A stretch of 64,000 nucleotides of DNA from Palsa-295 sp963781105 (GTDB taxonomy: Bacteria > Acidobacteriota > Terriglobia > Acidiferrales > UBA7541): NCBI GenBank assembly GCA_963781105.1, contig CAWAED010000017.1:173365-237364 (forward strand), read 5' to 3'. Within the stretch, counting starts at the first letter, position 1, and each line of letters opens with the position of its first letter. Positions 19,043-28,395 of the stretch are shown piece after piece. The notes under the pieces were generated by a model that saw nothing but the letters and a program-made list of their open reading frames with translations, searched no databases and had not been told where the DNA came from. A program made the position numbers and the translations under genes.

Positions 19043-19220
19043 CGCTCACACCTCCAGATTTTATATGTAGGACCGCGGGCCGCGATGCGCGGACTCGTGG
19101 GTGTAAAGGTAGTACGCGCGTTACGTGTCGCCGCAGCGAACGCTCGGTTAAAATTTCGTGTCAGCTGAATGAGTGCGCATTAAATTGCGCCAAGGGTAGG
19201 GAATCATCCGGAGAACTGCG

Positions 19221-19556
19221 TCATTCCATTTCGGAACGGCGATAATACTTGGCAGTCGGTGGCCCCAGCAGGAAATATCCGATTGCGACCAGCAGTACCA
19301 GGTGAGGTAAACCGTCCGCCCATGAATTGAGTGCGCCCGCCACCACGTGAGCCGCCACCCACGCCAGAGCTAACCACCGAGACCATCGCGCGCCCGTCAA
19401 CAGGAACACTCCCGCCAGGATGCCGACGACTTCGAACAGCAAGATAACCACCATCCAGCGGTCCAGTGCAGCCGTAGACAGGTGATAAACCGCTGCGAAC
19501 GTCCCGACAGCAATGAAGAACCACCCGAGCAGCGTAATTTCAAACGGACGCTTCAC
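19221..19556 (-). CDS. small integral membrane protein
   Basis: 111 residues with four predicted membrane helices: about 7-27, 33-54, 60-80 and 84-101. It starts at an ATG at 19556 with a short charged N-terminus (MKRPFEITLLGW) and ends in a charged tail (KYYRRSEME). The pattern MKRP-hydrophobic-GWxxIxxG is common in unannotated small membrane proteins of acidobacteria and related groups. It lies between the two phosphoesterase-like genes on the same strand. No function assigned. Confidence 0.72.
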   Translation of the reverse strand: MKRPFEITLLGWFFIAVGTFAAVYHLSTAALDRWMVVILLFEVVGILAGVFLLTGARWSRWLALAWVAAHVVAGALNSWADGLPHLVLLVAIGYFLLGPPTAKYYRRSEME

Positions 19557-19661
19557 GGAAAGCAGATTAGCAAATCTGTTGCGTTAGTTCCTCTCCCGAA
19601 AAGGCCACCTTCGGTGCCGGGGACTTGAGTGATAAAGTGCGCCTCCAGCAGGGCCAAAAAT

Positions 19662-19702
19662 CGAAAAGCCCCATCGCCACACTATCGGGACGGGGCTTTT
19701 CG
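19662..19702 (-). terminator. intrinsic terminator of the phosphodiesterase gene
   Basis: CGAAAAGCCCC (19662-19672) pairs with GGGGCTTTTCG (19692-19702), an 11-bp stem with a 19-base loop. Read on the minus strand the hairpin is followed by ATTTTTGG, a short U-run. It lies 64 bases past the stop of the gene at 19766-21514. Confidence 0.75.
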
Positions 19703-19765
19703 TTCTTGCGCACTCACTACAACCAGGGTGTTCTCAAGAGAACTCACCCAATTTCGCGAGCTCCG

Positions 19766-21514
19766 TTACCGGCCTCCATCAAAATCAAACTGCACGGCCG
19801 GTAGAACCTGGGTGTGTTCCTTCTGCACCGCTTGCAGTGCGTTCGGATCCAAGCCCAGCGCCTCCAGAATCGTTGGAGCAATCTGCAACGTCTCCACCGG
19901 GCTGGTGACGGTGTTGCGGGCAAAGCTCGGATTCGAAAGCAGCAGCACCACGTTCACGTCGTCATGCGCGAAACCGCCGTGCTCGGCTAGCTTCTTCGAG
20001 CTGCCGGAGTAGGTAACGCCGACGTTCGGAGTCACCAGAATATCCGGTGTGCGTGGGTCGCCTTCCGGTAGCAGTCCCGGCGCGTTGAAAATCTGGGTGA
20101 TTCCCGGACCCCAGAAAATCTGGCCGATGCCGGCGATGTTTCCTGTTGCAGGGGACTGTGTTTCCAGCATTGTCACGGCGCTTTCCGTCGTGCACTTGCT
20201 GTCAAGCCAAATCAGTGAGACGTCATCTTCGGTTGGGCCAATTCCCGTCGGATTCGAGGGCGATTCGGAAAGCGGCAAGCAACCGTCGCCGTCCAGAATC
20301 ATCGCAGGTGAAGTCGTCACCGGGTCACCCGACGTGGTTGAGATGCCCAGGTACCGCGGGGAATCAACGGGCCTCTGGCCGTGCTTGGCGGAGATTATGA
20401 TTAAGGTCGAGTCGAGCAGCCCGCGTGCCTTTAGAGCCGCGACCATCTTACCGATCGAAGCATCCGCAAATTGAATTTCACTCAGCAGGGAACGCGTGGG
20501 CGTACCCTGAGCGTCCTCGTAACCGCCCGTCAGGCTCAGCGATTTCTCAATCAGCTTCTGCCCGACGCTGACTACCTGAAAATTCATTCCGAAAAGCGTC
20601 GGCGTGGGAGCAGTTCCCAAACCGTTATGCTTCTTGCCGTTGATCTCGTTCAAAATCGCGTTCACTTTCAAAGTGTCGTAGCACTGAATGTTCTGGAAGC
20701 TGTCCGTCCACGCGTTCGACGACGCCACCGCCGTCTGGTCCGGCAGCGGATTGCATCCCGGCACTCCCGGCAGATTCACCGGAATGGAATTGATGTCCGG
20801 TGAATAATAATCGTCCACGTTGTTGCCTTTTCCAGGCCCGGAAACCGCGGAGTACGAAGGATGCTTGTCGGACCATGCCGTGTAGCCGCCCGCCGCATGC
20901 ACAACTCCAAAAATTGTGTTGGTCCGCACAAAGTTCCAGGGATAGACCGGCGCGCAGCCGTTTGCCGGGTCGCGTGCCAGCCTGTCGGGATCAATCGAAG
21001 CGATCCCGCCGTCTCCCGCAGCGGCTCCCCCATTCAGCTTGGTCTGATCGATATCAATCCCTTCGTCGTACTCTGTCCTGGTGCCCGGAAATACGCCAGG
21101 GGTGCAATTGCCGCCCGCCACCCCGTTGCCCGTCGTCACCTTCGGTGGTGCTAATGAACGGTCATAAGCCACGTCATAGAACGCGCCCACCGTCCGCGGA
21201 GATCCGCCCGTAACCAGCGCCATCAGTCCCGGAAAAGAATCCGATGGCTTGGAAGTGGCTGTATCCAGGTAATTCACGCCCGTCTCCCCGAGTTCCGCAA
21301 GATTCGGGCAATACGGCTGGCCGTTATTTGCTCCGCTGATTCCTTTCGAACAATTGATGAAGTCCAGCGCGTGCATTCCGTCAATGCTGATCAGCAGCAC
21401 GTGTCGAATTTTGCCGTGCCCATCGCGATCCTGCGTGCGCGCTATTGGAACCATCATTGCTGCCAGCAACAAGGCGCCGGCCACCGCCAAAAACCATCTC
21501 TTGCTTGTACTCAT
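19766..21514 (-). CDS. secreted type I phosphodiesterase / nucleotide pyrophosphatase-like protein
   Basis: 582 residues from the ATG at 21514, placed ten bases after AGGAGG (21525-21530); the frame is open 14 codons further but those have no signal. Signal peptide MSTSKRWFLAVAGALLLAAM. Superfamily features: IRHVLLISIDGMHALDF with the first metal Asp, GLMALVTGGSPRTVGAFYD around the nucleophile position, LIIISAKHGQRP, and AEHGGFAHDDVNVVLLLS with the His/Asp pair. It ends in VETLQIAPTILEALGLDP, typical of the family. Likely periplasmic or secreted phosphoester hydrolysis; substrate unknown. It is followed by the terminator at 19662-19702. Confidence 0.88.
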   Translation of the reverse strand: MSTSKRWFLAVAGALLLAAMMVPIARTQDRDGHGKIRHVLLISIDGMHALDFINCSKGISGANNGQPYCPNLAELGETGVNYLDTATSKPSDSFPGLMALVTGGSPRTVGAFYDVAYDRSLAPPKVTTGNGVAGGNCTPGVFPGTRTEYDEGIDIDQTKLNGGAAAGDGGIASIDPDRLARDPANGCAPVYPWNFVRTNTIFGVVHAAGGYTAWSDKHPSYSAVSGPGKGNNVDDYYSPDINSIPVNLPGVPGCNPLPDQTAVASSNAWTDSFQNIQCYDTLKVNAILNEINGKKHNGLGTAPTPTLFGMNFQVVSVGQKLIEKSLSLTGGYEDAQGTPTRSLLSEIQFADASIGKMVAALKARGLLDSTLIIISAKHGQRPVDSPRYLGISTTSGDPVTTSPAMILDGDGCLPLSESPSNPTGIGPTEDDVSLIWLDSKCTTESAVTMLETQSPATGNIAGIGQIFWGPGITQIFNAPGLLPEGDPRTPDILVTPNVGVTYSGSSKKLAEHGGFAHDDVNVVLLLSNPSFARNTVTSPVETLQIAPTILEALGLDPNALQAVQKEHTQVLPAVQFDFDGGR

Positions 21515-22264
21515 GATTAGGACTCCTCCTGGGTAGAATTGAAATTGGCACCGCACTTCTAAGACATCCCCATCTCGACTTTGCTGCTACTGGCTTGAAC
21601 CGGATGCGCAGCTCGCCTCCGATGCGGAAATTTCCTGCACACCCATAGCGTCGCCATGCAAGCTGGCGAACACCGGACCCTCACTTTATTCGTCTGGGAG
21701 CGATTGGAGATCATTTGCGGCCCCGGGCTTCGCGGCCCGACTGACCGGCAGGGCTTTGCGTGTCGTCTTCCGGTGGAATCCCAGTCTCAGCCCTAGCGCG
21801 CGCGTGAGCGCAGACTCTGATTGGGATCTCCGTCGTGTTTCGATGTGCCCGCAAACATCACAGCTGCCGCCGAGAGTAGGCGCGGAATTACGCGACTCAG
21901 ATTGCCGACCGTCCTATTGTCGAACTGAAGTAGTTCCGGAGCGATCAAGCGAACCGATGCGAGCGAAAAGCAGGCTGAGGCGAAAACCATACCGGATGCT
22001 TCGAGGTGGAAGGTAAATGCTGTGTGACATCCAAGCAAAAAAATGGCAACTAATGTTGGACGCCCGTCAATTCAGTTTTTTGAGAGTCTGTGTACCAAGC
22101 GGGGAGACTTTGTCGGCCGCCGCCTCAGCGACGACAGAAATCGCGAAAAATCAATGCGCGCTCAGCCGCTGAACTTCCAGTCACAAATCCGGAAAGGATC
22201 TCGATGTCTCCGTGTCCTGAAAGCGCTTTCCCTGTGGACTCTGAGTTAATCAGTTATCCGCGAG
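21515..22264. other. 750-bp stretch without a supported gene
   Basis: Only short open frames (81-86 codons) on both strands, without ribosome binding sites, signal peptides or recognisable motifs. It carries the leader of the phosphodiesterase gene at its left end. I see no repeat or RNA gene here. Confidence 0.5.
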
Positions 22265-22990
22265 TCACTCCGCAAGCTGCAATTGAATATTGGAACTGGC
22301 ATCCACCTGGGCGCCGCGCGGCGGCGTCTGGCCCACCACTGTCCCGTGCAATCCGCCCGGCAAAGGCGCAAACGTCAGCTTCGCCACTTTCAATCCCGTC
22401 CCGCTGAATCTCGCTTCCGCTTCATTCAATGAAAGTCCGATTAATTCAGGCATCACGTAAGACGCCGGCCGCGCGCCCAGCGAGACCAGCAGATCCACAT
22501 GCGGGCTGGTCACGTGCGAAGTACCCGGCATCGGATCCTGCTGCAACACCGCCCCGCTGTCGTATCCCGGCAAATATAAACTCGAAATTTCTCCCACCTG
22601 CATTCCGCCGCGCAGCAATTCAATGCGTGCAGCCCGCACGCTGCGATCCGTCAGCACCGGAATTGTCGCCTGTTGCGGCCCCAAACTGATCAGCACATGC
22701 GCCGCCTGCCCAACCTTGACTTTCATTCCCGGCGGCGGCGTCTGCCGTATCACCGTATCCACCGCCAGGGGATTGTAAACGCGGTCTTCTACCTTGATTC
22801 CCAGCCCGCGCCCCTGCAACATCTGTTGCGCCTCAATGGCGTTCTTTCCCACCACGTCCGGCATCGTCACTTCGCGCCCCTGAATCGCAAAACGCATCGC
22901 CGTAAGCGCGCTCAAAAACGCCACCGACGCCAAAACAAACGCCAGCAACGCCAAACGAAAAATCCACTCCAACCGTTCCCGAAAAGTCAT
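22265..22990 (-). CDS. membrane-anchored protein with three PASTA domains
   Basis: 241 residues. One membrane helix at about 10-32 is followed by three consecutive PASTA domains: about 40-106 (MPDVVGKNAIEAQQMLQGRG, ending VLISLG), 108-174 (IPVLTDRSVRAARIELLRGG, ending LLVSLG) and 178-241 (MPELIGLSLNEAEARF). PASTA domains bind peptidoglycan fragments or lipid II in Ser/Thr kinases and PBPs. No kinase domain is fused here, so this is an isolated sensor or anchor. Its neighbour upstream is rsmB, as in the def-fmt-rsmB-PASTA order known from other bacteria. Confidence 0.92.
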   Translation of the reverse strand: MTFRERLEWIFRLALLAFVLASVAFLSALTAMRFAIQGREVTMPDVVGKNAIEAQQMLQGRGLGIKVEDRVYNPLAVDTVIRQTPPPGMKVKVGQAAHVLISLGPQQATIPVLTDRSVRAARIELLRGGMQVGEISSLYLPGYDSGAVLQQDPMPGTSHVTSPHVDLLVSLGARPASYVMPELIGLSLNEAEARFSGTGLKVAKLTFAPLPGGLHGTVVGQTPPRGAQVDASSNIQLQLAE

Positions 22991-23040
22991 AGTTTTCCCT
23001 GAGCGGCGGCCGCAACCGAATTATATGTCTACTCCGCCGT

Positions 23041-23084
23041 TTCTCCGTGTCCTCCGCCTTCTCTCTGTGCCCTCTGTGTTAAAT
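23041..23084. repeat. CTCTGTG-type dispersed repeat
   Basis: Pyrimidine/GT-rich stretch (TTCTCCGTGTCCTCCGCC, then CTGTGCCCTCTGTGTTAAA) in the PASTA-rsmB gap. The segment CCTCTGTGTTAAA recurs at 29540-29552. Related elements are at 24492-24518 and 24627-24653. The family is found between genes in many bacteria; its role is unknown. Confidence 0.6.
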
Positions 23085-23088
23085 CTCG

Positions 23089-24459
23089 CTACTCCCGCGC
23101 AAATCCCGCCGCAAAGAATCCGTCCGCATCCCATTCGCCAGGCAGAGTCCGAAAGTAACCCGCGGCGTCAAACAAACTACGCGCATCCACCCCAGCCACC
23201 AGCTTCTCATCCAAAGCACCCATTAAGTCATGCACTGGCACGAGCCGTACGCCACTCACCGACCTCAAAACCTCTTCAACCACGAATTCGTTCTCCTCCG
23301 CCTCCAAAGAACAAGTCGAATAAACCAACCTCCCGCCCGGAGCCAGCCGTTCTAGTCCCGACCTCAAAAGCGCCACCTGCAAAACATGAAATTCCGCCAG
23401 CGCTTCCGCCTTCAATCTCCAACGAATCTCCGGATGCCGCCCCAAAGTTCCAGTCCCCGAGCAAGGCGCGTCCACAAGAATCCGATCGAAACGCACCCCA
23501 AACGGCAACGGCCGCGCCGCATCCAACTCCACCAACCGCACCGCACCCAATCCCAATCGCGAGAACTGCTCGCGCATCCCACGCAGCCGGTGCGCATGAA
23601 GATCCGCTGCGACTACGAGACCAGCACGACCAGCCGCGCGCGCCAAAGCCGCCGTTTTTCCCCCAGGCGCCGCGCACATATCCAAAACACGTTCGCCCTC
23701 GCGCACACCAAGCAAAAGCGGCACCACCTGCGAAGCCTCATCCTGAATCGAAATCAATCCGTCGCGAAATGCCGCGGTCCGCGTAACACTCCCTCCAGCC
23801 ACCGCAAACGCGCCGCGCAAAATCTCGCCAGGCTCCACTCGCAACCCCGCAGCCCGCAACCCAGCGAAAATTTCGTCGCGCCGCGCCAAATCATGCAAAG
23901 CGCAACTCAACCGCGGCGCCCGGTTATTAGCCTCCAGCAGTCCCACTGCCCGCGCTTCACCAAACCGCGCCACCCACCGCTCGACCATCCACGTAGGATG
24001 CGAATGCAAAATCCCCAATCTCTCCGTCTCCGAAATTTCCGCGGGCAAAAATTTCGCCGCACCGGTACCGGCCTCGCCCGCGGCCTTCCGCAAAACCGCA
24101 TTCACCAAAGTCGCCGCCGACGTCTTCCGCGCCCGCTTCACCAATTCCACCGACTCATTCACTGCCGCCCGCGCCGGCACCCGCTCCAAGAATCTCAGCT
24201 GATACAAACCCATCCGCAAAGCCAAAGCGACCGCCAGTTCCAGCCTCGCCGCTGCCTTCTTCAATTGCCGCTCCAGCAAAAAATCCAGCAACCGCCGCCA
24301 CCGCAAAACTCCTAACACCAACTCAGTAGCCAGTCCCGCATCCTCGGCCTTCACGCCAGCCCCCAACTCCGCATGCAACAAATCGCTAGCGTAAGCGCCC
24401 TCCTCCTCCACGCGCCGCAAAACCTCAAACGCAATCTTCCGCGCCACACTAATCGCCAT
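23089..24459 (-). CDS. rsmB: 16S rRNA (cytosine(967)-C(5))-methyltransferase
   Basis: 456 residues. Residues 1-140 are the NusB-like RNA-binding domain, and the rest a NOL1/NOP2/Sun SAM methyltransferase. Motifs: DMCAAPGGKT at 260-269 (SAM), DAPCSGTGTL at 330-339 with Cys333, and STCSLEAEENE at 381-391 with Cys383 as catalytic nucleophile. It methylates C967 of 16S rRNA in the E. coli model. The ATG at 24459 fits the family start (MAISVARKIAFEVL). It lies between fmt (upstream, 205-bp gap filled with inverted repeats) and the PASTA gene. Confidence 0.95.
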   Translation of the reverse strand: MAISVARKIAFEVLRRVEEEGAYASDLLHAELGAGVKAEDAGLATELVLGVLRWRRLLDFLLERQLKKAAARLELAVALALRMGLYQLRFLERVPARAAVNESVELVKRARKTSAATLVNAVLRKAAGEAGTGAAKFLPAEISETERLGILHSHPTWMVERWVARFGEARAVGLLEANNRAPRLSCALHDLARRDEIFAGLRAAGLRVEPGEILRGAFAVAGGSVTRTAAFRDGLISIQDEASQVVPLLLGVREGERVLDMCAAPGGKTAALARAAGRAGLVVAADLHAHRLRGMREQFSRLGLGAVRLVELDAARPLPFGVRFDRILVDAPCSGTGTLGRHPEIRWRLKAEALAEFHVLQVALLRSGLERLAPGGRLVYSTCSLEAEENEFVVEEVLRSVSGVRLVPVHDLMGALDEKLVAGVDARSLFDAAGYFRTLPGEWDADGFFAAGFARE

Positions 24460-24491
24460 AATTCTCGCTCACACAAACATTCGGAAGTGCG

Positions 24492-24653
24492 CCACGGAGG
24501 CACAGAGACACAGAGAACAACGAATGGCTAGAAACAGCCACTGCGCTGCAGCGAATTCCGGCCGTGCGATCTTGGGGAAGGTAACAGCGCTGCTTGAATT
24601 TTAAAGGCGTGGGTTTTCCTCTCAATTTCTCCGTGTTTCTGTGCCTCGGTGGC
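24492..24653. repeat. inverted pair of CTCTGTG-type repeats in the fmt-rsmB gap
   Basis: CCACGGAGGCACAGAGACAC at 24492-24511 continues to 24518. Its reverse complement matches 24627-24653 (TTCTCCGTGTTTCTGTGCCT onward) at 23 of 26 positions. The two copies face each other across 108 bases. A long foldback in the transcript is possible. Confidence 0.7.
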
Positions 24654-24664
24654 AGACGTGGCCG

Positions 24665-25606
24665 TCACGATCCGAATCTCTCCCCCTCCAGAATCCGCGC
24701 ACCATTAACAAACTCGCGCGCCGCCACCCGCTTCCGCCCCTCCATCTGCACGAACTCCGCCAGCAAAGCACTCCCGTCGCCACAAGCCACAACCATCTCG
24801 CCGCCAGAAACCCGTATCGCACCAGGCTCTCCAGCAAATCCGAGCGCCGCGGGCTTTCCCCAAATGGCGCACGACTTTCCACGAAATGTGGCGTAGGCCC
24901 CCGGCCAAGGCTGAAATCCGCGCATCCGGTTGTAAATCGCGCCAGCTGGCAAAGACCAATCAATCCGCCCATCGTTCTTCTTCAAAGGCGGCGCAAATGT
25001 AGCCAACGCCGCGTCCTGCGCCACAGGCGTGATCGAACCATCATCCAGCCCCCGCACGGTCGAAATCATCAAGGGCGCACCAGCCTCCGCCATCCGCGCA
25101 TACAATTCCGGTGCCGTCTCGTCTGACCCGATCTCAGTCTCCCACTTCAGCAGCATCGGCCCCGTATCCAACCCCGCGTCAATACTCATCGTAGTCAAAC
25201 CAGTCCGCGTCTCGCCCTTCGCAATCGCCCAATGAATCGGCGCCGCCCCGCGATATTTCGGCAATATCGACCCATGCAAATTGATCCAACCCAGCCGCGG
25301 CATCGCAATCAATCGCGCCGGAATAATTTGTCCGTAAGCGATGATCACCACGACGTCCGGCGCCACGCGCGTAAAATAATCGAACGCCTCGTCGCTGCGG
25401 ATTTTAGCCGGTTGGTAAACAGGGATTCTCGCAGCAAGGGCCTCCGCCTTCACCGGCCCGGCAGAAATCTCTCCGCCGCGCCCCCGCGGACGGTCCGGCT
25501 GCGTCACCACTCCCTCAATTTTGAATTCAGGACGCGCGATCAATTCGCGCAAGGCAGGAACTGCAAACGCTGGAGTGCCGCAGAAAACAATCCTCAGCGG
25601 TGGCAC
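24665..25606 (-). CDS. fmt: methionyl-tRNA formyltransferase
   Basis: Formylates Met-tRNA(fMet) for initiation. 313 residues, the family length. The N-terminal IVFCGTPAFAVPAL and the folate-binding core LHGSILPKYRGAAPIHWAI carry catalytic Asn109 and His111, with Asp147 in DAGLDTGPM. The C-terminal OB-like domain covers about 210-310. The gene begins seven bases after the def stop, so def-fmt is an operon, matching its usual partnership with peptide deformylase. Confidence 0.97.
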   Translation of the reverse strand: MPPLRIVFCGTPAFAVPALRELIARPEFKIEGVVTQPDRPRGRGGEISAGPVKAEALAARIPVYQPAKIRSDEAFDYFTRVAPDVVVIIAYGQIIPARLIAMPRLGWINLHGSILPKYRGAAPIHWAIAKGETRTGLTTMSIDAGLDTGPMLLKWETEIGSDETAPELYARMAEAGAPLMISTVRGLDDGSITPVAQDAALATFAPPLKKNDGRIDWSLPAGAIYNRMRGFQPWPGAYATFRGKSCAIWGKPAALGFAGEPGAIRVSGGEMVVACGDGSALLAEFVQMEGRKRVAAREFVNGARILEGERFGS

Positions 25607-25613
25607 GAATCGC

Positions 25614-26123
25614 CTACCACTCGCCAGCTTTTTTCATCTTGCGGATCTTCCGCCGGATCATGTCGCGCTTCAGCATGCTCAGGTGCGTGATGAAAAGCAC
25701 TCCATTCAAATGATCAATCTCGTGGCAAAACGCGCGCGCCAGCAATCCCTCGCCCTTGCGTTCGAACTCATTTCCTTGCGCGTCCTGACCGCGCACCGTC
25801 ACGTACAGCGGCCGCTCCACGTACCCCCGAAATCCCGGAATCGAAAGGCAACCTTCTTCCTCGCGCTGCGTCCCGTCCGCGTAAGTAATTTCCGGGTTCG
25901 CCAGCACGATCTTCGCCTCCGGAATTTTCCCGTTCGAGACGTCAATCACGGTTATCCGCATGCCCACGCCAATCTGCGGCGCAGCCAATCCCACTCCCGC
26001 CGCCGCGTACATGGACTCGAACATGTCCGCTACAAGCTTCTGCAAATCTTCGTCGAATTTCTCGACGCGCTTCGTCGGCGTCTCCAATACCGGATCGCCA
26101 TATTTCACTATCGGATGAATCAT
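25614..26123 (-). CDS. def: peptide deformylase
   Basis: Removes the formyl group from nascent proteins. 169 residues with all three family motifs: GVGLAAPQIG at 43-52, EGCLSIPG at 90-97 with metal ligand Cys92, and HEIDH at 134-138 with the two His ligands and catalytic Glu. First gene of the def-fmt pair. Upstream (26124-26180) is a short gap with a tandem-like run resembling CACGAATCACCAATCAC, then aroC ends. Confidence 0.97.
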   Translation of the reverse strand: MIHPIVKYGDPVLETPTKRVEKFDEDLQKLVADMFESMYAAAGVGLAAPQIGVGMRITVIDVSNGKIPEAKIVLANPEITYADGTQREEEGCLSIPGFRGYVERPLYVTVRGQDAQGNEFERKGEGLLARAFCHEIDHLNGVLFITHLSMLKRDMIRRKIRKMKKAGEW

Positions 26124-26180
26124 CGTCAGTCAGTTCCTGCCTTCACCAATCAACACTCACGAATCACCAATCACTTTGTG

Positions 26181-27383
26181 CTAAAACCGATCCAGCTGCG
26201 CCGCATACCCCTCGAAATTCCGCCGCATCTCTTCCATCGAATCCCCGCCAAACTTCTCCACGAAAGCCCCCGCCAATTCAAACGCCACCATCGCCTCGCC
26301 CGCCACTCCGCCCGCCGGCACCACGCACACATCCGACCTCTCGTACGCGGCCTTCACCGCTTCCTTCGTCTTCAAATCCGCCGTCAACAACGGCCGCCGC
26401 AAAGTCGAAATCGGTTTCAGATGCCCGCGCACCACCACGTCGCTGCCGTTGGTGATCCCGCCCTCAAGCCCGCCCGCACGATTCGAAGAGCGCGCAAATC
26501 TCTTCCGGGCATCGTCATAGCGAATTTCGTCCTGCACTTCCGACCCGTAACTCGCGGCATTCGCGATCGCCGTCCCGAACTCCACCGCCTTCACCGCCTG
26601 TATGGACATCACCGCCCGCGCGATCCGCGCATCCAGTTTCTCATCCCATTGCGCGTGACTGCCCAGCCCAGGAGGAATTTCGTGCGCGACAACTTCAAAT
26701 ATCCCGCCCACCGAATCGCCCGCGCGCAGGACGTGATCCACTTCCGCCTTCATCCGCGCTTCCGTCGCCGCATCCACGCAACGCAGCGGCGATTCCAAAT
26801 TCTCGCACGCAATCTCGATTTCTTCCCATCTGGCGTCGCGCTCGAGCTTCACGTGGCCGACCGCAATCGTATGGCTCAGCACCGCCGCGCCAAATTCGCG
26901 CAAAAGCAATTTCGCGAACGCACCCGCCGCCACCCGCGCCGCTGTCTCGCGTGCTGAAGCCCGTTCCAGCACGTACCGCGCATCATGAAAATTGAATTTC
27001 AGCGCTCCGGCCAGATCCGCATGCCCAGGACGCGGCGCCGTCAACGGCCGCTGGCTTCCCGCCGCATCGCCGGCCCCCTCCGCGCCTTCGGTATCTTCCT
27101 CCGCAGCCTCGACTGGCAGCGCCTTCTCCCAATTTTTCCAGTCGCGGTTCTCGATGCGCACCGCGATCGGCGCGCCGATCGTCTTTCCGTGACGCACACC
27201 CGCTAGAATATCCGCCGCATCCTTCTCAATGCGCTGCCGCCCGCCGCGCCCGTAACCAAGCTGCCGCCGGTGCAATTCACGCTGAATGAATTCCAGATCC
27301 ACCGGCATCCCCGCCGGCAACCCAGAAATCCAGGCGATCAGCGCCTGCCCGTGTGATTCCCCCGCCGTAACGAATCGCAGCAT
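26181..27383 (-). CDS. aroC: chorismate synthase
   Basis: Converts EPSP to chorismate using reduced FMN, the last shikimate step. About 400 residues from the ATG at 27383 (MLRFVTAGESHGQALIAWIS), the universal family start; the open frame runs another 102 codons upstream with no AroC similarity. Visible motifs: GYGRGGRQRIEKD, SQRPLTAPRPGHADLAGALK, GEIVV-region equivalent EIPPGLGSHAQWDEKLDARI, GSEVQDE, and NRAGGLEGGITNG near the C-terminus. An insert of about 15 acidic residues (AAEEDTEGAEGAGDAAG) precedes the PGHADL block. Single gene between def and a divergent secreted protein. Confidence 0.96.
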   Translation of the reverse strand: MLRFVTAGESHGQALIAWISGLPAGMPVDLEFIQRELHRRQLGYGRGGRQRIEKDAADILAGVRHGKTIGAPIAVRIENRDWKNWEKALPVEAAEEDTEGAEGAGDAAGSQRPLTAPRPGHADLAGALKFNFHDARYVLERASARETAARVAAGAFAKLLLREFGAAVLSHTIAVGHVKLERDARWEEIEIACENLESPLRCVDAATEARMKAEVDHVLRAGDSVGGIFEVVAHEIPPGLGSHAQWDEKLDARIARAVMSIQAVKAVEFGTAIANAASYGSEVQDEIRYDDARKRFARSSNRAGGLEGGITNGSDVVVRGHLKPISTLRRPLLTADLKTKEAVKAAYERSDVCVVPAGGVAGEAMVAFELAGAFVEKFGGDSMEEMRRNFEGYAAQLDRF

Positions 27384-27741
27384 GTAATAGCCGAGCCCAA
27401 CAAGCAGGCGCGAATGCAAGATTCTACCGGACACCTGCACCCGCGTAAACACTTTGCAAAGAAATGACACCGATAACGCCGGCAGCGACGGCGCCCCCAC
27501 GGAGCGAAGCAAACGTGTCCCATCCGGCCCGACGTAGTTGATTCTGTGGCCATCTGTAGGTGGGCGCAGTTGACGTGCCTTTGTAGCGGCGCACTTCAAA
27601 CGCGCCAGCCCGCTGACCGCGCCATTGCCTCCGATCTTGTCGGTTTCGTGTCTTCGCCCAACTTTGCAAATTAAGCAACGTTCCCGCAAAACTCACCGCG
27701 CCATCATGCTTCGCGCGTATATTGAAAAGGGAGCTACCAGT
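27384..27741. other. divergent intergenic region aroC / Ig-like gene
   Basis: 358 bases with no supported gene. The aroC frame continues open through it, but the translated peptide is Arg-rich and unrelated. It contains a degenerate copy of the TTTGTAGCGGCG element (near 27570-27605) and the leader with AGGGAG (27727-27733) of the plus-strand gene. It must hold promoters for both directions; I cannot place them reliably. Confidence 0.45.
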
Positions 27742-28395
27742 ATGGTAATCGCCACAGTTCGCGGGCCGCGCTGCTCGATTTCGGCTTTGATTCTAACCTC
27801 AATCGCAACATTGGCTGTTGCCCCGCGACTGGCGGCTCAGGCCCAAGCCTCGAACGTAACCAGCTCATCGAGCGCCTCACCTTCGTCCGACGCAGCCGCG
27901 AAAGCGGTCGAAAGAAAAAAGCGTTTCGAAGAGGAAGAAAAGCGCCTGGAAAACGCAGAGAGCGCCCAAGCAGTATCCAAACCGGAAGCGACAAGCGCGT
28001 CCGCGGACGATATGTCGATTTCTCCGGTCTTGGTAAACATGCTCGTCCACGAGACCCAGGGCTTTAGTCTATTCGACAACGCCGGTCACAACCTCACATC
28101 TAAAGCCGAGTGGACGTTGAGCAATTCCTACGTCGCCGATCTATCTACAAATGGAACCCCGACGATCACTAGCAAAGACGTTGGAACGGTTACTGTCTAT
28201 GCCCGCGTGGGCAGCCACACCACCGAGGCCAGCGTCAATGTCCTTCCCGGCGACACCTTGCCCATCGGTACAATTCGTTGGCAGGCGCCCAAGGTCCGAA
28301 ACTTCAAAGCGAAGCAGATCGTCATCGCCGTACCCTCGTCCGGTCGCACTCCGGCCCCCAGTTCGAACAATTCCGAATCACAACCTCCTGATTAA
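27742..28395 (+). CDS. secreted protein with bacterial Ig-like domain
   Basis: 217 residues from the ATG at 27742, eight bases after AGGGAG; upstream in-frame ATGs at 27706 and before lack a ribosome site. Signal peptide VRGPRCSISALILTSIATLA, cleaved near LAAQA. Residues 40-90 are Ser/Ala-rich and then charged (RKKRFEEEEKRLE). Residues about 95-175 look like a Big_2-type Ig fold (VLVNMLVHETQGFSLFD, ending TVYARVGSHTTEASVNVLP). The C-terminus is basic and Ser/Pro-rich. Likely periplasmic or cell-surface; function unknown. It precedes the Mla-type operon by 156 bases. Confidence 0.78.
   Translation: MVIATVRGPRCSISALILTSIATLAVAPRLAAQAQASNVTSSSSASPSSDAAAKAVERKKRFEEEEKRLENAESAQAVSKPEATSASADDMSISPVLVNMLVHETQGFSLFDNAGHNLTSKAEWTLSNSYVADLSTNGTPTITSKDVGTVTVYARVGSHTTEASVNVLPGDTLPIGTIRWQAPKVRNFKAKQIVIAVPSSGRTPAPSSNNSESQPPD

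Noticed and set aside
21756..22249. Two short plus-strand open frames (86 and 68 codons)
   Set aside because: No ribosome sites, signal peptides or motifs, and biased Arg/Ser/Pro composition.
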